Source: Desulfurobacterium thermolithotrophum DSM 11699
Lineage (GTDB): Bacteria; Aquificota; Aquificia; Desulfurobacteriales; Desulfurobacteriaceae
Assembly: GCF_000191045.1 (NCBI RefSeq)
Contig: NC_015185.1
Location: 310,001 to 374,000, forward strand
DNA: 64,000 nucleotides
Direction of reading: 5' to 3'
Below the pieces are notes generated by a model that ran no database searches, had not been told where the DNA came from, and saw nothing but the letters and a program-made list of their open reading frames with translations. Shown here one piece after another: positions 26,684 through 36,235 of the stretch (positions are counted from its first letter, which is position 1; each line of letters begins with the position of its first letter). The position numbers were made by a program, and so were the translations under genes.

Positions 26684-27940
26684 GTGGGGATAGATAAATT
26701 TGCACTCACGTTGGGACTGGGGATAGGGATAGTAACTTCCCAAGCAATAGCTGCAATCTCAGTCCCAGGATACGAAGGGGAATTAAAAACCCAGGTAGAG
26801 TTTAGGGAAGATATTAAAGATAGGAATTCTATCCCTTTTGATACTTACCTAAAGCTTGATATACGTGATTTAAAAGGAAACTCAGACCTTCATTTCTACG
26901 GAAAATTATGGAAAGATTTAGGTTACGGTACTGATTGGAATGCTGATATATATCAGCTTTTTATTGAAGTTCCTTTTGAAAATAAGCAAAGCTTTCTTTC
27001 TATAGGTAGGCAGTTTATTTCTGAAGGTTTTGAAACATATATCGCTGATACTGTTAAGTATACTCATAGACTTAAGAACGGATTGAGATATACTTTTTAT
27101 CTTGGTAAGCCTCGCTTTTTTGAACCTAATACTCCAGATGGAGACGACTTTTTAGCAGGATTTAAGTTTGATTATAAAGGGTATTTCTTTGGATTTGAGC
27201 ACCTTAGAAATGATGGAAGTGTAAAAAAGAGCTCTTTTGTAGTAGGGAACTATAAGTATTTATCAAGAGAAATTTCTTACTATACTCGCTTTGAGATAGA
27301 TGCAGCTCACGGAGAATTTGTAGATGCAAACCTTGGTTTTAACTATTATCCTACGAGAAAGCTAAGAATTAACATAGAGACAGAATACTATGATCCTTCT
27401 TATACTTACGATTCCTTTAAGTTGGAAGATCCTATCTTTTCTCTTTTTTCTTCCGGAAGACAGCTTAGGTTTACTCAAAGCAGTTACTATGATATAACAG
27501 AAAAATGGCAACTTTTTGAAAGCTATACGTTTTCTGATCTTCAGAGATCAGAAAAGGATAACGGACATCTTGCAAAAGCGGGATTTGTTAGAGATACTTG
27601 GTTTGAAAATGGTTTAAGAGTTTATGGAGCTCTTCTTTATGGAAATAGTTGGGTAGGAACTTTAAGGGGACTTGAGTTCGGCTTTACAAAGTGGATTAAT
27701 TCAAAGTTAACCTTTGTAGGAAGCGCCGATATTGCTCGTTACGATAAAATTACTTATGGAAAGCATTGGGCTAATGCCTTTTATCTAAGGGGAATCTATT
27801 CAACCACTGAATTTTCGAATCTTGAGTTTGGTCTTGAAGATAGGACAAACGAGGACTTTAAAAGAGATATGAGAGTAGTCCTTCGCTATAACTACTTCTT
27901 TTTCGGTGGAAAAGATAGAAGTAAAGAGGAAAAGAAATGA
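26684..27940 (+). CDS. predicted outer-membrane beta-barrel protein of the cytochrome operon
   Basis: 418 aa. A signal peptide (about 1-25, cleavage near SQAIAA) is followed by alternating strands rich in Tyr, Phe and Arg throughout (FYGKLWKDLGYGTDW, YYTRFEIDAAHGEF, RVVLRYNYFFFGG), typical of porin-like barrels. It is not clearly any named porin. In porin-cytochrome conduits a barrel holds a multihaem cytochrome through the outer membrane, and its first place in this operon fits that role. The start is GTG. The stop overlaps the next gene as ATGA. Confidence 0.7.
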   Translation: MGIDKFALTLGLGIGIVTSQAIAAISVPGYEGELKTQVEFREDIKDRNSIPFDTYLKLDIRDLKGNSDLHFYGKLWKDLGYGTDWNADIYQLFIEVPFENKQSFLSIGRQFISEGFETYIADTVKYTHRLKNGLRYTFYLGKPRFFEPNTPDGDDFLAGFKFDYKGYFFGFEHLRNDGSVKKSSFVVGNYKYLSREISYYTRFEIDAAHGEFVDANLGFNYYPTRKLRINIETEYYDPSYTYDSFKLEDPIFSLFSSGRQLRFTQSSYYDITEKWQLFESYTFSDLQRSEKDNGHLAKAGFVRDTWFENGLRVYGALLYGNSWVGTLRGLEFGFTKWINSKLTFVGSADIARYDKITYGKHWANAFYLRGIYSTTEFSNLEFGLEDRTNEDFKRDMRVVLRYNYFFFGGKDRSKEEKK

Positions 27941-28542
27941 GAATATTACTTCAGGTCTTAATTTTAGTTATTGCGTCAATGTACGTCTTTTCTTGCGATA
28001 AAGGAGGAAATGTTAACTATAAGAAAGAATTAGGTGCTACTGCCAAGTTTCACCATAAAGATCATAAGCATTTTATAGAAGAACATGGTTGTATTCCTTG
28101 TCATAATATGAACGTTGAAATGAGTTGGAAAGACCTTGAATCAGCAGAGAAAGGCTCAAAAAAGTTAATTATGCCATCAAAGGTTACATGTCATTATTGT
28201 CATAACAATCCCAAGTCTCCTGCTCCAAACGCTCCAAGAAATTGTTATATATGTCACTTTAATATGAAAGAAATTGAACCTGCAGATCACAAAACAGGAA
28301 ATTGGCTTAAAACTCACAAATTTGCTTATGAAGGAGAACCTAAAAGGTGTAGTGAATGCCACAGACAAAAAGACTGTATTGATTGCCATTCACAAAGAGA
28401 TGTTATACAACATCGTGTTCATCCAAGGAACTATGAGTATACTCATGGTATAGAAGCTGCCGCCGATCCTGGAAAATGTAGTAGATGTCATCAAATAGGT
28501 TTTTGTATGGAATGCCATACAAAGGGGACTTGGACAAAATGA
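27937..28542 (+). CDS. seven-haem c-type cytochrome lipoprotein
   Basis: 201 aa with a lipoprotein signal ending in VFSC near residue 20. Seven CxxCH haem sites follow: CIPCH, CHYCH, CYICH, CSECH, CIDCH, CSRCH and CMECH. Many extra His residues could act as second ligands (HHKDHKHF). Lipid anchoring, and the barrel gene overlapping upstream, suggest a periplasm-facing or barrel-embedded electron carrier. It overlaps the next cytochrome gene as ATGA. Confidence 0.88.
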   Translation: MRILLQVLILVIASMYVFSCDKGGNVNYKKELGATAKFHHKDHKHFIEEHGCIPCHNMNVEMSWKDLESAEKGSKKLIMPSKVTCHYCHNNPKSPAPNAPRNCYICHFNMKEIEPADHKTGNWLKTHKFAYEGEPKRCSECHRQKDCIDCHSQRDVIQHRVHPRNYEYTHGIEAAADPGKCSRCHQIGFCMECHTKGTWTK

Positions 28543-29408
28543 AGAAAGCTATATTGCTATTAGGTATAGTATTGAGCTTAAATAGTAATACTTTTGCTTC
28601 TGAATGTGGAGGAAAAGGATACACTGGTAAGGATAGTCGTTACTGTCTTAAGTGTCATTCTGGCTGCCCTATTGTTCATCCTGTAAAAGGAATTCTTGTT
28701 GGGGAGACTGAATGCATAAAAGTACCTTTAGGATTTCCATTGAAGAATAGAAGGTTAACTTGTACAACTTGTCATGATATGAACTCAAATAATAAAGACT
28801 TTCTGAGATCTTCTAAGCCTATAAAGAATAAAATGGATTTTTGTTTCGAGTGTCACAATCCAGCGTGTTATAAGAAATTTAATCCTCACGAAGTTATAGC
28901 TTCAAATCTACCAAAAAAAGAAAAGTTAAAAGCATGTATTTACTGCCATGGCGTTGGTGCAAAGCTTGAAGCTTATAACTCGTGTGTTGGATGTCATACA
29001 AAAACTCCTCATCTTGGAGTTTTAGAGCATATGCTTGCTCCTAGAGAAGAAGTAGAAAAACTTGTTAAGGATAAAAAGAAGGTAATAGACATTGTAAGTA
29101 TAAAAGACTTAGATCCTCGTCTTGATGAAGCAACATTAGAGTTAAGAAAGTCTCATGTTATCCTTGTAAAAGGAAAAATAGAGTGTATAACATGTCATAA
29201 TCCTCATCCTCAGATTGCAATTTCAACTAAAGCGATGGATGAAGTGTGGAGAGAAATAGAAAAAAGAGATATAGAATATAAACTTAAAAAACTTTATGGT
29301 ATTATAAAAGAATACAAAATTAACTTTCAAGGCACAAAATTTATGAGTCAAAGTTTAAGGGGTGGGCAACTATGTCAAAATTGCCACCCCATTAACTTGC
29401 TTAAGTAG
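28539..29408 (+). CDS. seven-haem periplasmic c-type cytochrome
   Basis: 289 aa from the ATG at 28539, which overlaps the previous stop; a longer frame from 28485 would lack a signal peptide. The Sec signal is MKKAILLLGIVLSLNSNTFA. Haem sites are CLKCH, CTTCH, CFECH, CIYCH, CVGCH, CITCH and CQNCH. Pairs spaced with extra His (HPVKG, NPHE, NPHPQ) resemble small tetrahaem modules. It is probably a periplasmic relay between the inner-membrane quinol unit and the outer-membrane conduit. Confidence 0.88.
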   Translation: MKKAILLLGIVLSLNSNTFASECGGKGYTGKDSRYCLKCHSGCPIVHPVKGILVGETECIKVPLGFPLKNRRLTCTTCHDMNSNNKDFLRSSKPIKNKMDFCFECHNPACYKKFNPHEVIASNLPKKEKLKACIYCHGVGAKLEAYNSCVGCHTKTPHLGVLEHMLAPREEVEKLVKDKKKVIDIVSIKDLDPRLDEATLELRKSHVILVKGKIECITCHNPHPQIAISTKAMDEVWREIEKRDIEYKLKKLYGIIKEYKINFQGTKFMSQSLRGGQLCQNCHPINLLK

Positions 29409-29418
29409 GGGGTAGAGA

Positions 29419-30513
29419 GTGAGAGCCTTCATATTAGGAATAGCAGGAGCGATGGCAATTTCAGGAACTGCTTTGGCATCAGGAATAGGTGATGACGGAT
29501 GTCTTGTCTGTCACAGATTGAAAGGTTTGTTTGCTGTAGATAAGAATAATAAAGTAAAGGATTGTAGTATTAACGAAGCACTGTATGCTCATTCTATTCA
29601 CAGAAACATAGGATGTACAGAATGTCATAATAAGATTGAGCAGTATCCTCATAAACCTGGAAATGCTGTAGTAAACTGTGCTAACAGATGTCATGTTATT
29701 GACCCATCAACTAAAAAGCCATTTTCCCATGAAAATGTTTTTAAAACATGGAAAGAAAGTGTTCATGGTAAAAACTTTGAAAAAGCTCCAGATATTTATC
29801 CCTACTGTAGCTATTGTCATACAAACAGATTGCTAGTTGACGTAAAGAAGTTTGAAACACTAGAAGGTAGTTTTAACAGATGTTCAATTTGTCACGAAAA
29901 CAAAGATTGGACATTAGATAGACTAGCTCACGTTGCAAGTAGAGAAGATATTCCAGTTATAAAGAATGGTTATATAAGCCAGTTTGTTAAAACAAGAAGA
30001 GATGGATGGGAGATTGTAGAGCTCTGTGCAAGCTGTCACGAAGATGAGAAAAAAATGGAAAAAGCTTTAGAAATAGAAGGAATACACAATAAGTTTGCAA
30101 AAGAACATGTTTTAACAGCTGTTGAGTCATATAAAGTAACAATGCACTCTAAGATGCTTTACTTAGATAGAAGTGATACAAGAGCTGCAGATTGTCTTGA
30201 TTGTCATACAAACAAAAACGGTAACTTCCATGATATCTTCCATAAAGAAGACCCAAGATCGTCAATAAATGAAAAGAACATAGAGCTTACATGTGGAAGA
30301 GCTACAGAGTGTCATCCACTTGCACCTATAAAGGACATGAAAAAGTTTGCGACTACAAAATGGGTTCATATGCATCCAGTGCCTGACTCTCTTGGACAGA
30401 AAATAGTGAAGATTGTAGAAGAGTTTATGTTCTGGCTTACCACAAGCGTTTTACTCTTTGGGGTAGTTATAATAGGACTTGATCTTCTTAAAAACTTGAG
30501 GAGGAAGCACTAA
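29419..30513 (+). CDS. membrane-anchored multihaem cytochrome c (6 canonical + 2 unusual haem motifs)
   Basis: 364 aa, GTG start, signal peptide (cleaved near ALASG) and a C-terminal membrane helix (FWLTTSVLLFGVVIIGLDLL). Canonical haem sites are CLVCH, CTECH, CSYCH, CSICH, CASCH and CLDCH. Two spaced variants may also bind haem: CANRCH (CX3CH) and CGRATECH (CX5CH). The gene overlaps the cytochrome b gene. The pair resembles a split Cbc-type quinol:cytochrome unit, with the haem domain in the periplasm passing electrons from cytochrome b. Confidence 0.85.
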   Translation: MRAFILGIAGAMAISGTALASGIGDDGCLVCHRLKGLFAVDKNNKVKDCSINEALYAHSIHRNIGCTECHNKIEQYPHKPGNAVVNCANRCHVIDPSTKKPFSHENVFKTWKESVHGKNFEKAPDIYPYCSYCHTNRLLVDVKKFETLEGSFNRCSICHENKDWTLDRLAHVASREDIPVIKNGYISQFVKTRRDGWEIVELCASCHEDEKKMEKALEIEGIHNKFAKEHVLTAVESYKVTMHSKMLYLDRSDTRAADCLDCHTNKNGNFHDIFHKEDPRSSINEKNIELTCGRATECHPLAPIKDMKKFATTKWVHMHPVPDSLGQKIVKIVEEFMFWLTTSVLLFGVVIIGLDLLKNLRRKH

Positions 30514-31445
30514 TGGGTCTCTGGGAAGTAATAAAGAAAAGATTCAGAATAAGACCTGAACAAGATAAGCTACTTATCGTCGACGGTGAAAAGATAATGA
30601 TACAGAAGTTTACTCTGTATCAAAGATTACTTCACGTTGGAATGTTTGCCACCTTCATTTGGCAGGTTATAACTGGATATCCTCTCAAGTTTTATGATAC
30701 TGCATGGGCAAAGCCATTAATAGAGATTCTTGGTGGTGTTTCCGGAGAAATGACAATTCATAGGATTTCTGGTTTTATAATGTTTAGCGATTTCCTTCTT
30801 ACAGTTCTTTACGTAGTACTTCTTTTAATTGTTAACTGGGACTTGGCAAAAAAAGACTTTTTTGGTTACTTTAAGCTAGTGCCTGGACCGGCAGATGTTA
30901 CTTTTATTCATTATGTAAAGTACTTACTTGGTTTTAGGAAGGTTCCGCCAGACTGGGATGAGTATATTTGGGTTGATAAATTTGATTTCTGGGCAGTTGG
31001 TTGGGGTATGCTTGCAATTGGTATCACTGGTTGGATACTCTGGCTTCCAGAAGTATTTACTGGCTACCTTGGATTACCTCCTGAAACAATACAGATAGCT
31101 TATCTCATGCACTCTGATGAGGCTACATTAGCTCTTGGATGGATTGCCCTTGCTCATATGTACATGGTTCACTATGGTCCTAACAAATTCCCAATGGATT
31201 GGATTTGGCTATCCGGAACAGCTTCTGAGATTGAGTGGATAGAGGAAAGACCAAGAAGTTACAGAAGAATCATTAAGGCTGTTGCTGAAAATGAACCACA
31301 TCTTCTTGAAAAGTATCCATTCTTAAAGGAACGTTATCAATTTGTCCTTGAAGTTGAGAAATTGCCTGAAGAAGAGATGATAGAGAAGATGCACGAATAT
31401 GCTCATCATCTCCTAGAGAAGGAAGTTGAAGGGAGGAGTGCATAA
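30513..31445 (+). CDS. cytochrome b (dihaem b-type quinol oxidoreductase subunit)
   Basis: 310 aa integral membrane protein of the cytochrome b561/hydrogenase or formate-dehydrogenase gamma type. Four main helices are visible with likely haem b histidines: LLHVGMFATFIWQV, MTIHRISGFIMFSDFLL, the helix at WGMLAIGITGWILWLPE, and LALGWIALAHMYMVHYG. The charged N- and C-terminal tails are probably cytoplasmic. It overlaps genes on both sides (TAATG). Likely role: oxidise (or reduce) menaquinol and exchange electrons with the preceding anchored cytochrome c. Confidence 0.85.
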   Translation: MGLWEVIKKRFRIRPEQDKLLIVDGEKIMIQKFTLYQRLLHVGMFATFIWQVITGYPLKFYDTAWAKPLIEILGGVSGEMTIHRISGFIMFSDFLLTVLYVVLLLIVNWDLAKKDFFGYFKLVPGPADVTFIHYVKYLLGFRKVPPDWDEYIWVDKFDFWAVGWGMLAIGITGWILWLPEVFTGYLGLPPETIQIAYLMHSDEATLALGWIALAHMYMVHYGPNKFPMDWIWLSGTASEIEWIEERPRSYRRIIKAVAENEPHLLEKYPFLKERYQFVLEVEKLPEEEMIEKMHEYAHHLLEKEVEGRSA

Positions 31446-32164
31446 TGAGAAGATATCTGATAGCTGCTTTTCTAATATCAACAGTGGCGGTGGCTGCTGA
31501 GAATCCTCTTCTTACGGCTCCGTCTAACAATGCTAGTGAATGGAGTAAGAAATTAAAAGATTTTGAAAAGCCAGAAATGCCTGATCTAAAAGAATACCCT
31601 AAGCCTTTTCACTCTCCTAATAGCTATAAATACAGAGTAAATGATGTTTGCGTGGAGTGTCATACATTTGCAGCACATAAAAAAGATGAAAAGTATGCTC
31701 CTTTCTATAATGCTCATTCAACATTTATGAGCTGCAATACTTGTCATTTTGTTAAAGAAGGAGTTACATATAAATGGGCCGAAATAGTAGATGGAAAAGT
31801 TGTTCTAAAAGAAAAAGGTGACTTTTATGGACTTAGATACATTCAGGCTGGTGATAGAGTAATGCTCTCAGGCCAGGACAGCACTGCCAAAATAGTTCCT
31901 GTTTATAAAGGTGTTCCTGTTGAGATTCCTTTAGAAGGAAATGAAAGTTTACTAAAAGATGTTAAAGCTATTGCCAGTATGCATAATGCTCTTTCTAATG
32001 AGCCTCTTAGATGTGATGATTGTCACAGAAGAAATGGAAAAATGGATTTTACAGCTTTATGGTTTAGTCCTGATAGAGTAGATGATCTTGAAAAAAATGA
32101 AGTTGTTGAAGGTTTGAAAGAATACAAAGTAATTCATTTTCCAAAATTCATTTGGCAGGAGTAG
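31445..32164 (+). CDS. three-haem periplasmic c-type cytochrome
   Basis: 239 aa with a signal peptide (MRRYLIAAFLISTVAVAAE) and three CxxCH sites: CVECH, CNTCH and CDDCH. A haem-free section of about 90 residues (KWAEIVDGKVVLKEKG ... VPVEIPLEG) separates the second and third. The layout resembles cytochrome c552/NapC-family-associated small cytochromes, but no named family was recognised. It overlaps the cytochrome b stop and is followed by the propeller gene. Confidence 0.82.
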   Translation: MRRYLIAAFLISTVAVAAENPLLTAPSNNASEWSKKLKDFEKPEMPDLKEYPKPFHSPNSYKYRVNDVCVECHTFAAHKKDEKYAPFYNAHSTFMSCNTCHFVKEGVTYKWAEIVDGKVVLKEKGDFYGLRYIQAGDRVMLSGQDSTAKIVPVYKGVPVEIPLEGNESLLKDVKAIASMHNALSNEPLRCDDCHRRNGKMDFTALWFSPDRVDDLEKNEVVEGLKEYKVIHFPKFIWQE

Positions 32165-32170
32165 AGAGGA

Positions 32171-32971
32171 ATGAGATTTTTAATGTTGTTCTTCATTTTA
32201 ATTTTCTCAGTAGCAGCTTCTGCAGGGGAAATAAAAGGAGATTGGAAGTTTCCTTCCGATATTGCTGTTTCTAGTAACAAGTTATATGTGGTTGACGGTT
32301 TAAATAATAGAATAGCCATCTATAACTTTAATGGAGAACATATATCAGATATAGAAATTGATTCTCCGTTTGGAATTTACGTTGATAAAAAAGGTTTTCT
32401 TTATGTAACAAATCAAAAAGGTATAGTCTACGTTTTGGATAGTCTTGGAAATCTTAAAGAGAAAATTAATGTTAGTGGTAGACCAATAGACATAGTTAAG
32501 ATAGGAAATAGACTCTTTATAACTAATGGAAAAACAAATACTATAGATGTTTATTCAGAAGATGGAAAGTTTATTAAAAGACTGGGAGGAAAAGGATCTG
32601 CACCAGGTTACTTTGTAGGTCCTTTTATGATGGATAGATCAAGGAATCTTATTTATGTGGTTGACTCAATCAACGCAAGAATTCAGGAATTTGATAAAAA
32701 AGGAAATTTTGTTAGATCTTTTGGTGTCTTTGGAGTTGAAGAAGGAAGTTTATTTAGACCTAAAGGAGTAGCTTTTTGTAATGGTAATCTAGTTGTAACT
32801 GATGGTATAACAGGTTCTCTTCAGCTCTTTAATATATATGGTGCTTTTGAAAAAGTTATTACAAAGAATTTATATTATCCAACAGCTGTAGCCTGTTATG
32901 ATAAAACCGTTTTTGTACTGGAACCTCTTAAGAATAAAGTTTCTACATTTAAAATTCAAGGGGTTAAATAA
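32171..32971 (+). CDS. exported NHL-repeat beta-propeller protein
   Basis: 266 aa. A signal peptide (MRFLMLFFILIFSVAASA) is followed by about five or six NHL-like blades, each with a pattern such as FPSDIAVSSNKLYVVDGLNNRIAIYN, SPFGIYVDKKGFLYVTNQ and FVGPFMMDRSRNLIYVVDS. NHL propellers serve as protein-protein scaffolds and recur near multihaem cytochrome genes of metal-reducing bacteria. No haem motif is present. It overlaps the giant cytochrome gene as TAATG. Confidence 0.83.
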   Translation: MRFLMLFFILIFSVAASAGEIKGDWKFPSDIAVSSNKLYVVDGLNNRIAIYNFNGEHISDIEIDSPFGIYVDKKGFLYVTNQKGIVYVLDSLGNLKEKINVSGRPIDIVKIGNRLFITNGKTNTIDVYSEDGKFIKRLGGKGSAPGYFVGPFMMDRSRNLIYVVDSINARIQEFDKKGNFVRSFGVFGVEEGSLFRPKGVAFCNGNLVVTDGITGSLQLFNIYGAFEKVITKNLYYPTAVACYDKTVFVLEPLKNKVSTFKIQGVK

Positions 32972-35900
32972 TGAGGAAAACCTTAGCAGTTCTGCTTAGT
33001 GTTCTTATACTACCTTCTGTTTCTGAAGCTAAGCTCAGTAAGACTATGAGACAGGAATGTCTTGTTTGTCATGAGAATTGGCTTTTAGAAGAAAAAATAG
33101 ATTCGTCTTCTTTGCTTACCACTAACTCTATTCAAGCTGCAGATAAACTAATGTGTCTTTCTTGTCACGATGGTTCACTTGCAGATGATAGGTTAACATT
33201 TATAGGTTTTGGACATTTTTCTCATCCAGTTGATAAGAAAATTCCTAAGGATTTTAAACTACCAAAGGACTTTCCTACAAAAGATGGGAAGCTCTACTGT
33301 GGAACGTGTCATACTCCACATACAAAAGCAGGAAGTGAGAAAAAACTTGACTATACTTTTATGAGAAAACAGAATAAAAATTCTTCTCTTTGCATAGACT
33401 GTCATAAAGAGAATGCTGCTCATGGAATGAACCACCCTATACTTGAAGATACTGCCGGCAAATTAACTTCAACAGAAATTTTGAAAATTAAGAATATTGG
33501 TGGAAAGGTTACCAAAAATAACGAAGTTCAATGTGAATCTTGTCACTCAGCACACAGAGGAAAGGCAAATTATGCTCTTGTTGAACCATTAGCAAATTCT
33601 CAGTTATGTACTGCATGCCATACTCAAGAACTTAACAGTAAAGAGCATGTTAACCCAAGAAACCATAAGATTCACGTAAACATTCCAGAGTATATGACTG
33701 TAACTGAATTTATTAGACAAAGGCTTCCACAAAATACTGTTGAATGTTTTACATGTCATAAAATGCATAAAGAACCTAATCCTAATTTAACAGTTCTTTC
33801 GGCCAATGAACTTTGTTCTTCATGTCATACAGCTGAAAGTCCTGTAGTTCATTCTCCTCATAATAAAGATAATCGCGGTTGTTTAATGTGTCACACTGCA
33901 CATAAAGCAAAGACCGACGAGTACTTATTTGCTGTAGTACCATCTTCAACTGGAGGATATAAGAATTACGATATAAGTAGTAGAGTGTGTGTTTCCTGCC
34001 ATAATGGAGGTATTTCAAAGGTAAAAGTTGGTCCGGCAACTGCATCTCACAGAGGGGAATGTACAGATTGTCATAATCCTCATATTTGGGATCCTAATAA
34101 TCCAAATAAAAAAGTTTCTGTTAATGCAAAAGGAACTCCTCGAAATAGTTTCCTTAAGATCAGTAGTCCTGAACTTTGTATAATGTGTCATGGTAAACGT
34201 AGTGTAGAAGGAACTTTCCATGACTTTTCAGGTAAGAAGATAAAGGTTAAGAATGTTTTAGGAGAAAGAGTATCTCAGGCTGGTCTATGTGAATCATGTC
34301 ATGCTCCTCATAAAGCGGTTGGACCTTATTTATGGGGTGTAAAACTTTCAAGATCTGCAAAGATATATGCTAAAAAGTTAGGCATAAAGGATAGTTACAG
34401 TAAAGCTTGCTTGTCTTGTCACTATCCAGGAGGAATAGGAGAAGATATTGGTAAGATTTCTCATCCTGTAGGTAAGAAACTGCAAGCCAAGACTGATTTA
34501 CCTCTCTCTAAAACAGGAATTATGACATGTAGTACATGTCATGATCCTCACAAGTGGACTTCTATTGAAGGTTCTAAGTCTAAGGCGGCAACCAGCTTCC
34601 TACGCGTTCCAGAATGGAACTTATGTCTTAAGTGTCATTCCAATAAGAGTGGAGTCTTAATAAATGCTCACTCAGATATAAAAGATGTTAACGTCTTAGG
34701 AGAAACTCCTGATAAAGCTGGTGTATGTGCTGCATGTCATGTTCCTCATAGGGCGGTTGGAAGATTCTTAAGAGGTATTGGAGATTTTTCTTCCAAGGAA
34801 AAGGAAGGAGATTTTTGCCTTGAATGTCATGGAAAAGATGGAATAGCTAAAGACAAGGTTATGGGATCTTCTTATCCAGATCATCCTATGAATATTGAAA
34901 ATCCTTCAAAGGAGCTTCCAGGTAAGCTAATTACCTGTTTTACGTGTCATGATGCTCATTCAACGTTAGAGTTTATGCTTAGAAAGTCAGTTGCTAATGA
35001 TTCAGCTCTTTGTCTTACTTGTCATAAAGGCAAAGATACAAAGGGAACTTCTCACGATTTTTTGAAAAAAAAAATTTTGCCCCCTCAGGAAAGGATAAAG
35101 ATAAAGGAGAGAGGTAAGTGTTCTGGTTGTCATACTCCTCATAATCCAAAGTTTAAGCTTTTGTGGAGTAGAGACCTTGGGGAGGGAGAGACCATTAATA
35201 TCAAAATGTGCGGCTCTTGTCATACTAAAGGAGGTATTGCAGGAAATAAGACAGTAGGAGAACATACACATCCAATAGGAAAAAAAGTTAAATCTCCTGA
35301 AAGTATAAAGTTGGTGGAGTATTCAGGATTACCACTTATTGATCAAACAACTGGTTGTCCTGTAAAAAATGGAAAAAGTGGTTTAATGGACTGTGTAACT
35401 TGTCACAATCCGCATAATGGAGCAGATAAAGAAAGATTAATCAGGTATCCGATAGAGGGAGATAGTAAACTTTGTATATCTTGTCATACACAACAAGCAA
35501 GAGTAATAGGTACTGATCACGATATGAGAGTTGTAAATAAGAATTTTAAAAATGTTCTTGGTAAAGATGTCTTAAAGGATGGAGTTTGTTCTGCATGCCA
35601 CGTTCCTCATAGAGCAAAAGATAATTTGCTATGGGCTATAGATGTTAAGAGGATTACAGATAATAAACTTTCTAATTATTGTTTAACTTGTCATTCTGAA
35701 GATGGAATTGCAAAAGAAAAGAGTATCAAGTACTATTTTCATCCTTCAAAGAAAGAAGGTATAGTTATTAGGGATATGGATAGGCCAGGTAGAAGTGGAG
35801 ACTGGCCAATCTATGATGAAAGCGGTAAAAGAGTAAAAGTAGGTGGTCAGATAACTTGTGAAACATGTCATAATCCCCATATATGGAGTAGATGGAGTGA

Positions 35901-36048
35901 TAGAGGACCTGGAAAACCAGTGGAGGGAAATATAACAAATAGCTTTTTAAGAAATGATCAATTAAAGGGAAGTATTTGTGTTGATTGTCATGGAATAGAG
36001 GCTCTTTATAGATACAAGTTCTTCCACTCCAAAAATGTACATCATTAA
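32971..36048 (+). CDS. giant 28-haem c-type cytochrome
   Basis: 1025 aa, signal peptide (cleaved near VSEA), and 28 CxxCH sites counted by eye, about one per 36 residues, spread over the whole chain. Repeating modules have the forms CxxCHxPH...RxSFL and GVCxACHVPHRAxGRFLRG, for example CESCHAPHKAVGPYLWG, CAACHVPHRAVGRFLRG and CSACHVPHRAKDNLLWA. The protein therefore grew by duplication of 4-6-haem units. The PH after CxxCH supplies likely axial ligands. There is no membrane anchor or C-terminal sorting signal. It is probably a secreted or surface electron wire ending the operon's path. Confidence 0.9.
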   Translation: MRKTLAVLLSVLILPSVSEAKLSKTMRQECLVCHENWLLEEKIDSSSLLTTNSIQAADKLMCLSCHDGSLADDRLTFIGFGHFSHPVDKKIPKDFKLPKDFPTKDGKLYCGTCHTPHTKAGSEKKLDYTFMRKQNKNSSLCIDCHKENAAHGMNHPILEDTAGKLTSTEILKIKNIGGKVTKNNEVQCESCHSAHRGKANYALVEPLANSQLCTACHTQELNSKEHVNPRNHKIHVNIPEYMTVTEFIRQRLPQNTVECFTCHKMHKEPNPNLTVLSANELCSSCHTAESPVVHSPHNKDNRGCLMCHTAHKAKTDEYLFAVVPSSTGGYKNYDISSRVCVSCHNGGISKVKVGPATASHRGECTDCHNPHIWDPNNPNKKVSVNAKGTPRNSFLKISSPELCIMCHGKRSVEGTFHDFSGKKIKVKNVLGERVSQAGLCESCHAPHKAVGPYLWGVKLSRSAKIYAKKLGIKDSYSKACLSCHYPGGIGEDIGKISHPVGKKLQAKTDLPLSKTGIMTCSTCHDPHKWTSIEGSKSKAATSFLRVPEWNLCLKCHSNKSGVLINAHSDIKDVNVLGETPDKAGVCAACHVPHRAVGRFLRGIGDFSSKEKEGDFCLECHGKDGIAKDKVMGSSYPDHPMNIENPSKELPGKLITCFTCHDAHSTLEFMLRKSVANDSALCLTCHKGKDTKGTSHDFLKKKILPPQERIKIKERGKCSGCHTPHNPKFKLLWSRDLGEGETINIKMCGSCHTKGGIAGNKTVGEHTHPIGKKVKSPESIKLVEYSGLPLIDQTTGCPVKNGKSGLMDCVTCHNPHNGADKERLIRYPIEGDSKLCISCHTQQARVIGTDHDMRVVNKNFKNVLGKDVLKDGVCSACHVPHRAKDNLLWAIDVKRITDNKLSNYCLTCHSEDGIAKEKSIKYYFHPSKKEGIVIRDMDRPGRSGDWPIYDESGKRVKVGGQITCETCHNPHIWSRWSDRGPGKPVEGNITNSFLRNDQLKGSICVDCHGIEALYRYKFFHSKNVHH

Positions 36049-36075
36049 GCAAATAATAATTAGGAGGTTTAAAAT

Positions 36076-36225
36076 ATGGCAAGAGAGGTTAGTTCCAGAG
36101 ATATAGAAAAAGAAGCATGGATAGTTTTGATAGCTACACTAGCAATTTTACTTTTACCTATTTTAGGAGTTTGGCTTGTTAAATTCGTCCATTGGTATTC
36201 AGAATCTATATTCATGTGGTTCTAA
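36076..36225 (+). CDS. 49-aa single-span membrane protein of the cytochrome operon
   Basis: Starts at the ATG at 36076, with TAGGAGG 9 bases upstream. A charged N-terminus (MAREVSSRDIEKEA) is followed by one hydrophobic span (WIVLIATLAILLLPILGVWLV) and an aromatic end (HWYSESIFMWF). It follows the giant cytochrome by 27 bases and precedes another tiny membrane gene by 10. It is not recognised. The size and position suggest a small subunit of the membrane quinol-cytochrome unit. Confidence 0.65.
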   Translation: MAREVSSRDIEKEAWIVLIATLAILLLPILGVWLVKFVHWYSESIFMWF

Positions 36226-36235
36226 GGAGGAAACT

